Shown here: piece by piece, positions 57,090-64,000 of the stretch | Position numbering within the stretch: position 1 is the stretch's first letter | Layout: each line of letters starts with the position of its first letter | Origin: Buddleja alternifolia | Lineage: Eukaryota > Streptophyta > Magnoliopsida > Lamiales > Scrophulariaceae | Assembly: GCA_019426215.1 (NCBI GenBank) | Contig: CM033408.1 | Span: 10,109,077 to 10,173,076 of the forward strand | Direction: 5' to 3' | Length of the DNA: 64,000 nt | The notes under the pieces: generated by a model | What the model saw: the letters and a program-made list of their open reading frames with translations, nothing else | What the model was told of the DNA's origin: nothing | Database searches by the model: none | Made by a program: the position numbers and the translations under genes

Positions 57090-57222
57090 ATTGTGTTGGG
57101 CTTGGCCTAGCAGTGCTAGGCCGTAGCCCAGCGCGCATGCGCTAGGCCTTAGCCCGGCGCACGTTCCGTGCGCCCTAACGGGCGCTGGGCCAGGCCCAGC
57201 TGTTGGGCTTGGCCCAGTATAT
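57090..57222. repeat. GC-rich palindromic block in the copia-B leader
   Basis: Contains the perfect palindrome GCGCATGCGC (57133-57142), the hairpin GGCGCACG-TTC-CGTGCGCC (57156-57174) and several copies of TAGGCC/GGCCTA/GGGCC. It stands out from AT-rich surroundings. Confidence 0.7.
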
Positions 57223-58110
57223 TAATATATATATTTTTATATTTTTTAATATTTAAATATATATATATATAAATTAATAAATATTAGGGTTTGACCCTAA
57301 TAGACAAGTTCGACCCGTGATTTGTCAAAACTCTTTTTTCCTAAAATGTTTTTCTTAAAATTAAATTGGATTTAATTAAGTTAAAATTGGATTTGACTTT
57401 CATATTAAATTGGATTTAATAATATCATAAATTAAATTGGATTTTTATTTATGATTTGCGACGACTAAATAAATAGGATTTATTTTAGGTTGATTATATT
57501 TTTCCAAAATAAATAAGGAATAAGTTTGACTTTTTTCCTGAATAATAAATTGGATATATTTCCTTTTTAAAATTGAAATTAAAATTCATCTTTTCTAATT
57601 AAATTAGATTTAATCGGTTTTTGAATTTCTTTTCGATTTTAAACTCAAAACCAACATAAACTTAAATAGTTTTCTTACATGCTTTGATGTATGTTGTGGT
57701 GGATGCTTCCATGGACTTAGGGTTTTACCGCTTTAGTATTATCGGGGTTGTATTGGGCAATTGCCCCGCAGTTTGTACTTTTAATTTTGGTAGTATGATG
57801 TATACGGTGCTTTCTGAGTTGTGTATAATAGAGGTAGAACCTTTTCTAGCTTGGAGCCCAAAGATCTATTAGAAATTAGATTTGTAATAGATCCCTATCC
57901 CCCTGATTGATCTATTTGCTTGGATCAATCTAGAATGTCCATGGAAATGCATGTTGTTAGAATAACTAAGTTTTTGTATGTATGCATGATTATAATCCAT
58001 ATATGCGCGTAATAAATTAATGTGCAAAGTGAGACCTTAATTTTTCAAAAATTCTCCCACATTAAATACTAAGTAAGTAGAGGATATTGGATATCCTGGC
58101 TCTCCATCAA

Positions 58111-58454
58111 GCTTGGAAAAGATGGGATTATGAGTTATGCATGGCGTCGTCCTGACTAATGCGGGTTATGCATTAATTCATAATCCATATCTCTTCAAGT
58201 GCATTTGATGTCATCGGTCGAAGCAAATCTTATCTCATACACCGTTACAGGTTGCAAGATAAGATTCAATTGTGAGATCGATAGGAGTTGATGGGAAAGT
58301 ACTTAGATGGATCACCTCTAATATTTCGTTACAGGCTGAGGTTGAGTGATCCATGAACCAAAGGTAGATTGAATCATCAGTAAGACTGGTTGACATGACA
58401 TGTCACTTCAAAAGTTCCAATGAGCCATACATCGTTACAGATTGCAACTCATTG
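58111..58454 (+). promoter_or_regulatory. Array of four stem-loops upstream of copia-B gag, three with a shared CGTTACAG loop
   Basis: H1: 58111-58133 pairs imperfectly with 58177-58199 (core GGATTATGA / TCATAATCC). H2: AATCTTATCT 58226-58235 pairs with AGATAAGATT 58257-58266. H3: TGGATCA+CCTC 58308-58318 pairs with GAGG 58338-58341 and TGATCCA 58347-58353. H4: CAATGAG 58418-58424 pairs with CTCATTG 58448-58454. The loops of H2, H3 and H4 each contain CGTTACAG, followed by GTTGCA, GCTGA and ATTGCA. The stem sequences differ while the loop is kept, which points to RNA structure. The array ends 217 bp before the gag ATG. The function is inferred only: packaging, dimerisation or translation control. 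Confidence 0.65.
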
Positions 58455-58671
58455 AAATTTCTGAAGAACTCAATCGCTCACTATGAAATTTTTCCATCAA
58501 GATTTCCGTTTGTTGCAGTGGGAGTGCAATGGTCCAAAAAATGTAGTGGGAGCCAAGTCAAAAATTAAAGTCCTAATTTTTACTTGGGTACAACACAATT
58601 ATCTAATTGAATCTTGGTTAATTTTCTGCAGTTTTATTATCTCTCTCAAAATAGTTAATAACTCGTTAAAA

Positions 58672-59750
58672 ATGCTTGAGAAAAATGTCCTCACTGGACC
58701 AAACTACGGTGACTGGGTCAAGAGGCTAAGAGCTGGTCTCATAAAGAAATCACTTGAGCATATTTTAGAACAAGATGGTCCAACTTTCCCTGGGGCTGAA
58801 AATGGAACATCTGTTCTCAAAGTTAACAAGAAATGGAATTCTGATGCTCAAAAGGTCACCAGTTACATGTTGAAGTCAATGAACAAGGAATTGAGATATA
58901 TTCATTTGGAAATGGATAATCCCAAATCCATCATGCTTCATTTGGAAGAAATGTTCGGGGAACATGGAAAATCAATTTGGTATTATTTATCGAAGGAACT
59001 TTTGCAAGCAAGAATGGGAGAAAATGATGAAGTGGCAAATCATGTTATGAACATGATATCCATGATTAGAAGATTCCAGACTCTGGGAAGTTTCATGGAT
59101 TTTCATCTACAAGTAAACCTTATTCTTCAATGGGATAATTGCATATTATACCCCTGTGAAACATGAAACCTGCACACATCCCCTCTGTGTTGAAAAAATA
59201 GTCTGAAATAACCTTATAATTTTCAAAACCCTGCATGAAACCCCCAATCCGTGTTAAATCCGCGGAAGGTAGCATTCATGAGCAATGTATTTGAAGCAGG
59301 ATTGGGGGTTTCGTGCAGTGTTTTGAAAAACATAGGGGCATTTCAGGCTATTTTTTTAACACAAGGGCGATGTGTTCAGGTTTAGTGTTTCACAAGGGTA
59401 CAATATGCAATTATCCCTTCTTCAATCTCTTCCCAAATCCCTTTCTGCTTTTGTCACTGACTTTGAAGTTGATGACCTGGGAAGTTCTTTAATGGATCTT
59501 AAAGACAGACTTGTTCACATACAAGCTCTCATGAGGAGGGAATTGGACGATGATTTACCTCTAAATGGACTGCTCGGTATAAAAATTACTTCTGATAACC
59601 ATAGAAGGGAAAAGAAGCGCCCGAGGATTGCAACAACATGTGTTCACTGCCAAGAGGTGGACAATTGGAAAAATGACTACCCTAAACTGAAAGCAAAAAT
59701 TACTTCTGGTATAGAACTTAATGTTTTAGAAACAAATTGTTCTGTTACCA
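58672..59750 (+). pseudogene. gag: Copia-B gag, interrupted by a MITE
   Basis: ATG 58672 (MLEKNVLTGPNYGDWVKRL) opens a UBN2-like copia Gag: LTGPNYGDW at the start, then IMLHLEEMFGEH and MISMIRRFQTLG. After FHLQVNLILQ the frame is broken by the 286-bp MITE at 59132-59417; Gag resumes at SLPKSLSAFVTDFEVDD. The zinc knuckle region (CVHCQEVDNWKNDYPK, about 59640-59687) keeps the first two Cys but has lost the His and third Cys of C-x2-C-x4-H-x4-C. Confidence 0.85.
59132..59417. mobile_element. Mutator-like foldback MITE (286 bp)
   Basis: Starts GGGATAATTGCATATT and ends AATATGCAATTATCCC, flanked by perfect 9-bp duplications TTCTTCAAT (59123-59131 and 59418-59426). The inverted arms extend about 115 bp each with mismatches (e.g. 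GAAACCCCCAATCC in one arm, GGATTGGGGGTTTC in the other), leaving a ~55-bp loop. A 9-bp TSD is the Mutator (MULE) signature. No coding capacity. Confidence 0.93.
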
Positions 59751-62700
59751 TATTTTCAACTTCCTGGATTCTAGACTCTGGGGCTAGTGCTCACATATGA
59801 GTTATGAACCAGGAGCTGGAAAGAAGTAAAAAGCTGGAGTATGGTGAAGTGATGATCAATGTTGGCAGCGGTCATAGTGTAGCGGCCTCACACATTGGCA
59901 CCACTTCCCTTAGCTTATCATCTGGACATTTATTATATTTAGACAATTGCCTTGTTTTTCCCAATAGGCTTAAGAATATTGTTTCAATTCCTGTTTTAGT
60001 CAGGAAATGTTATTTATTTTCCTTTATGAACAATTCTTGTGACATTTATTTTGGAAATGAATGTGTTGGCAATGCGTCTTTAATAAATGGTTTATATTAT
60101 ATTAATGTCCAAAATGATTGTAATGTCAATACTGTAACAAGAAAACGCAGAATGTATGATACAAACTTGAGACAGTTATGGCACTTGAGACTAGGTCATG
60201 TCGGGGACCAAAGACTACACGAGTTAGAAAAGGATGGAGTCATAGACTCATTGGGATCAGATCCCTGTCCCACTTACGAGTCTTGTATCCAAGGCAAAAT
60301 GACCAAGTCCCCTTCACAGAGAATTTTGAAAGAGCCACAGAAGTCTTAGGTCTAGTTCATGCTGATGTGTGCAGACCATTCAGAAATATGGCCCGCGGTG
60401 GCTTTCAATACTTCAATACATTTACCGATGACCATTCCAGGTATGGCTACGTGTATGTAATGAAGTACAAGTCTGAATCATTTGAGAAATTCATTGAATT
60501 TAAAACTTTAGTCGAAAACCAAACCGGGCATCATATCAAGACACTTCGGTCTGACTACGGTGGTGAATACATGAATGCGGAGTTTGACTAGTTCCTTTGG
60601 GAACATGGTATACTGTTACAGCTTACTCCTCCAGCAACTCCACAATTAAATGGCGTAGCAGAACGAAGGAATCGAACACTGTTGGACATGGTTCGATCCA
60701 TGCTCAGCTACACAGATTTGCCTATTTCACTGTGGGTATACGCGCTGCTTACAACAACTCACATTCTGAATAGATGTCCCTCCAAATCTGTTCCTAAAAC
60801 ACCGTATCAGATATGGCGTGGAAGGAAGCCTAATCTGAAACACATAAGAATACGGGGTTGCTCAGCTTACGTGAAAAAGACCAAGGCAGAGAAATTGGAG
60901 GCTAGGTCCATGAAAGGGCGATTCGTTGGATATCCCAAGGATTCCATGGGATACCTTTTCTACCTTCCTGATGATCAGAGAATCATTGTTGCCTTACAGG
61001 CAATCTTTCTCGAAGAAGAATTCATTCGAGAAGGAGGAGCTGGTAAAAGTATTGTTCTACAAGAACAAAATGAATCCCCTGTGGAAGACACTGTTCAAGA
61101 GACCCAACCCGACCCAGAAACGACACATCCATCAGTGTGCAAGTCTACTAGAGTATCTCAACTGCCTGTGAGATATGGTTCTCTGCTACAAGGAGAGCAT
61201 AATTTGTATGCAGTAGCAGAAGGAAACCATGGAGACGATCCCTCTAGTTATGACCAGGCAATGATGGATATGGATTCTGCAAAATAGCATGAAGCTATGA
61301 AAGTGGAAATGGATTCGATGTACTCGAACCAAGTCTGGAATCTAGTAGATCCTCCCAACGGTATTGTACCTATTGGATGCAAATGGATCTATAAGAGAAA
61401 GATAGGTCTATATGGCAAGGTGGATACCTATAAGGCCAAGCTAGTGGCGAAAGGGTATAGTCAGAAGGTGGGCATTGACTATGAAGAAACCTTTTCACCA
61501 GTAGCTATGATCAAATCCATTAGAATTCTACTTTCAATAGCTGCATACCTGGATTATGAAATCTGGCAAATGGATGTGAAAACTACCTTCCTAAATGTAT
61601 TCCTCGAGGAGGATATCTATATGGAGCAACCCAAAGGTTTCATATCAAATGCCAATTCTCATAAGGTCTGCAAGCTAAATAGGTTTATTTATGGACTGAA
61701 GCAGGCCTCTCGCAGTTGGAACCTTCGTTTTGATGAAGAAGTACAAAACAACGGCTTTATCAAAAATGAGGATGAACCATGTGTCTATAAAAAGGTCAGT
61801 GGAAGCAAGATATCATTCCTGGTACTATACGTGGACGAAATTCTACTTATAGGGAATGATGCAGGTTTGCTAACTTCGGTTAAGACATGACTTTCAAGCA
61901 CATTCTCCATGAAAGACTTAGGAGAAGCCACTGATGTCCTAGGAATTCGAATGTACAGGGATAGATCGAATAAGACAATAGGTCTCTCCCAAGTCCTCTA
62001 CTTAGAAAAAGTCCTAAAGCGATGTGGGATGGAAAATTCTAAAAGAGGTCTTTTGCCCATGAGACATGGAATTCATCTCTTCAAAAGGATGAGTCCTCAA
62101 AGTGAGGAAGATCGAAGAGAGATAAGTACCATCCCCTATGCCTCGGCAGTGGAAAGTCTCATGTACGCTATGTTATGCACGAGACCAGATCTTGCATATG
62201 CTATGAGCGTAGTAAGTAGGTTTCAAGTTAACCCAGGCAAAGAACATTGGATAGTCTTGAAATCAATCTTATAGTACTTGAGAAGAACTAAAGATATGGT
62301 CCTCACATATGGTGATGGAAAAATAAAAGTGGATGGTTATACTGATTCAGATTTTCAATCTGACATCGATGACCGAAAATCCACTTCTGGGTTCATATTT
62401 ACTTTGAACGGTGGAGCAGTGTCTTGGAAAAGTTCCAACCAAACCACAACTGCCGATTCGATCACCGTAGCTGAATATGTGGCAACCTCGGAGGCAGCCA
62501 AGGAGGCTGTTTGGATAAAGAAGTTCATTACTGAACTTGAAGTTGTTCCTAGTATGTAGCTTTCGTTGCCACTATGGTGTGACAACAACGGAGCCATCGC
62601 GCAAGCAAAGGAACCAAGGTCTCACAACAAATCCAAACACATAGAGAGGAGATATCACATAATTCAAGAAATCGTTGGAAGAGGCGACATCGCCGAGTAG

Positions 62701-62814
62701 AAAATAACCTCAACGAATAACGTACCTGACCCACTCACTAAGCCATTGGCGCAGGCCATGCTAGAGCAACATCTTGAGAAGATGGGTATTAGATACCAAA
62801 GTGATTGGCATTAA
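59751..62814 (+). pseudogene. pol: Copia-B pol, multiple stops and an altered RT active site
   Basis: Protease ILDSGASAH (about 59765-59795) is followed by TGA at 59798. The integrase zinc region (WHLRLGH, then CIQGKM) leads to a frameshift near 60340. The integrase core keeps Asp in VHADV and LRSDYGGEY, then TAG ~60589, then [13 protein letters not shown] with the Glu. Stops follow at ~61285, ~61888, ~62272 and ~62557. RT has IWQMDVKTTFLN; the catalytic YVDD reads YVDE at 61828-61839. RNase H keeps YTDSDF, AEYVA and CDNNGAIAQA. The last residues are GIRYQSDWH and TAA 62812-62814. Originally a single Gag-Pol frame, now non-functional. Confidence 0.9.
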
Positions 62815-62829
62815 GTGCAAGTGGGAGAT

Positions 62830-63436
62830 TGTTAGGTATATGCCCTAGATGCCAATGAGGATAAATAGTTAGATTAGGGTATCTTATTATGTTGTACAAA
62901 CTATTAAAATGATATTAATAAAGGCATCTATATTTTGTTCATATAAATCTTTATGGCATCTAAATAAGTATTAGACATATAGTCCATGTGAATAAAGGTT
63001 TGACTCTTTGCCCTTTATGGAATAAAGACGTGGCATGGGAAGAGTCTTACACCTTATCACTTAAAAGGGTTCGCAAGTCAAGGAATCTTAATTGGGCATT
63101 AAGATTCGACTTGTATGACACATGCTTTAACGATGAGTGCCAGTCAAACACTATAGCGATAGTGGGAGCAAGTATCACAGATATGTCAATGGAATTGACA
63201 TATTCGAACACGGCTCGTAGTAATCCGATCACATGGGTATTTACTCAGTGACTATCAATGATTGGATTACTGATTGTAATAGTATGCGTGAGCCTTAGAC
63301 CTGAGCGTTCATGATCAATGTGCTTGTATTGTTGGATCTGTTACCAGAGTAGTTAGGCCCATATCACCCGTCGGTGGGGTCGACCTCGAAGTTCGATATC
63401 AATGAGACAAGTAGCAGTTGATCAGTGATCGGTAAG
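62830..63436 (+). repeat. Copia-B 3' LTR, truncated
   Basis: 607 bp matching 55078-55688, then a sudden switch to Sirevirus LTR sequence at about 63435-63437. Confidence 0.9.
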
Positions 63437-64000
63437 TTTAGAAAAACTCCATCCAAGCCTCGCAATCTGTGTGAAGTCGAAGTTGGATACTTGCATTATT
63501 TCTGAGTGAAAGAAGCAAGAGGATAGAGGTGTCTTGGAGCAGAAATCAGTGTGATCAAGGAGCTCAACTCATCTACATCCATCTCTCCCTAATTTGTAAA
63601 AGATTCTGTGTGATTCTTTGAGAATCATCTTAGTGGATTGCTTCCACGTGTTCAAGGAGAAGAAGGAAGTAGTTGGGATTACACCACCCAACGAACCTTA
63701 CAAATATTGTGTTATTTACTTTACAGTCAATTCTATTATTATCATATCATTGCATAAATTGATTAAGTAAAGCACAATCAAAAGCTAAGCAACTAAGAAA
63801 TAGTTTGTGACGCTAAAAGCTTTCAAACAAGAAGACTATCAAATCAATTCCACTGTTCTAACACTGATCAAAGAAGTGAACGCTTAAATCTATTTGGTTA
63901 TAGTATTCAAATCTTGAAGTCTAAGTTAACTTTCTAAAAACAGTCTTCAATAGACGCTCAGTCAAGCGCCTACTTCTCAAGCGTCCAACACTCTTTTAAT
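63437..64000 (+). repeat. Outer SIRE 3' LTR, last part (runs off the window)
   Basis: Matches 9455-10016 of the outer 5' LTR (TTTAGAAAAAC onward). The LTR segment equivalent to 9224-9454 is missing. The final ~86 bp of the LTR lie outside the window. Confidence 0.9.

Larger units (their letters stand above)
56763..58671 (+). other. Copia-B long untranslated leader
   Basis: 1.9 kb between PBS and the gag ATG, unusually long for a copia element. It holds a GC-rich palindromic block (57090-57222), several short upstream frames (the longest, 57684-57872, has no domain), an AT-rich middle, and a run of stem-loops at 58111-58454 just before gag. Confidence 0.75.
55078..63436 (+). mobile_element. 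Copia-B: second Ty1-copia lineage, right end deleted
   Basis: LTR TGTTAGGTATATGCCC at 55078-56749 and again from 62830. PBS 56751-56762, a 1.9-kb leader, gag, pol in copia order ending in TAA 62812-62814, PPT GCAAGTGGGAGAT at 62816-62829. The 3' LTR stops after 607 bp at ~63436 and joins Sirevirus LTR sequence with a 2-base AG overlap. About 1065 bp of this LTR and about 231 bp of the outer SIRE LTR are gone. The shared parts of the two LTRs differ by roughly 5 percent. The pol sequence is not of the Sirevirus type, and there is no third ORF; the exact copia lineage is not assigned. Confidence 0.9.
8569..64000 (+). mobile_element. Outer SIRE: old Sirevirus-like Ty1-copia element, container of the nest (runs off the window)
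   Basis: Plus-strand element with the same parts as the inner SIRE: LTR (TGTTAGGAATTTC to GAGCAACA), PBS complementary to initiator tRNA-Met at 29813-29824, gag, pol, a third ORF after pol, and a polypurine tract at 54421-54434 before the 3' LTR. It has been split four times: by the gypsy element at 10082-29784, the solo LTR at 32732-34926, the Athila-like element at 39508-51790 and copia-B at 55078-63436. With these removed it is about 12 kb. All three coding regions carry stops and frameshifts. The 5-bp flank at 8564-8568 is CATTT. About 86 bp of its 3' LTR should lie beyond base 64000. Confidence 0.9.

Noticed and set aside
57684..57872. 62-codon frame in the copia-B leader as an accessory gene
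   Set aside because: It sits in an untranslated leader, shows no domain and has no sign of conservation that can be seen from one copy.

Overview
This is nuclear DNA of a flowering plant, most likely a eudicot. It is AT-rich and almost wholly made of LTR retrotransposons of lineages found only in plants: Sirevirus/Maximus-type Ty1-copia with a third ORF, Athila-type Ty3-gypsy with an envelope-like ORF, a second Ty1-copia element, a non-autonomous gypsy relative and a solo LTR. No bacterial operon, CRISPR array, rRNA or tRNA gene is visible. The only hint of a host gene is a possible 3'-terminal exon at 1415-1648.

Layout. 1-6060 is AT-rich flank with a foldback MITE-like repeat (98-435), the possible exon, a 54-bp tandem duplication, a diverged 0.5-kb direct repeat and an AC/AT microsatellite. 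6061-8568 is a more GC-rich, minisatellite-bearing stretch that looks like a worn element. From 8569 to beyond the window end there is one old plus-strand Sirevirus-like element (the outer SIRE), which is the container for everything else. Its 5' LTR (8569-10081, resuming at 29790-29810) was split by a non-autonomous gypsy element (10082-29784, target-site duplication CTTTC). That element was later split by a young minus-strand Sirevirus-like element (the inner SIRE, 11607-25415, TSD CTTAT). The outer pol was split by a solo LTR (32732-34926, TSD CTAAC), the outer third ORF by an Athila-like element on the minus strand (39508-51790, TSD ACAAG/GCAAG), and the outer 3' LTR by a second copia element (copia-B, 55078-63436) whose right end was lost in a deletion. 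Copia-B itself carries a 286-bp foldback MITE with a 9-bp TSD.

Functional state. The inner SIRE is close to intact: its LTRs differ by about six transitions and one poly-G length change, and gag, pol and a very long third ORF are open, with one in-frame TGA in the third ORF. Gag and pol are separated by both a stop and a frame change, so how pol is expressed is a real question. All other elements are dead: stops, frameshifts, deletions, a changed RT active site in copia-B and a frameshifted integrase in the Athila-like element.

Most worth a second look: a run of four stem-loops, three sharing a CGTTACAG loop motif, just upstream of copia-B gag; the inverted pair of Sirevirus LTRs separated by 1.5 kb, which could fold into a long hairpin RNA; the gag-pol junction of the inner SIRE; a palindromic GC-rich motif reused in three parts of the Athila-like element; and a hairpin plus second polypurine tract shared by the two gypsy families. 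Boundaries come from direct reading of repeats and TSDs; percent differences are counted by eye.
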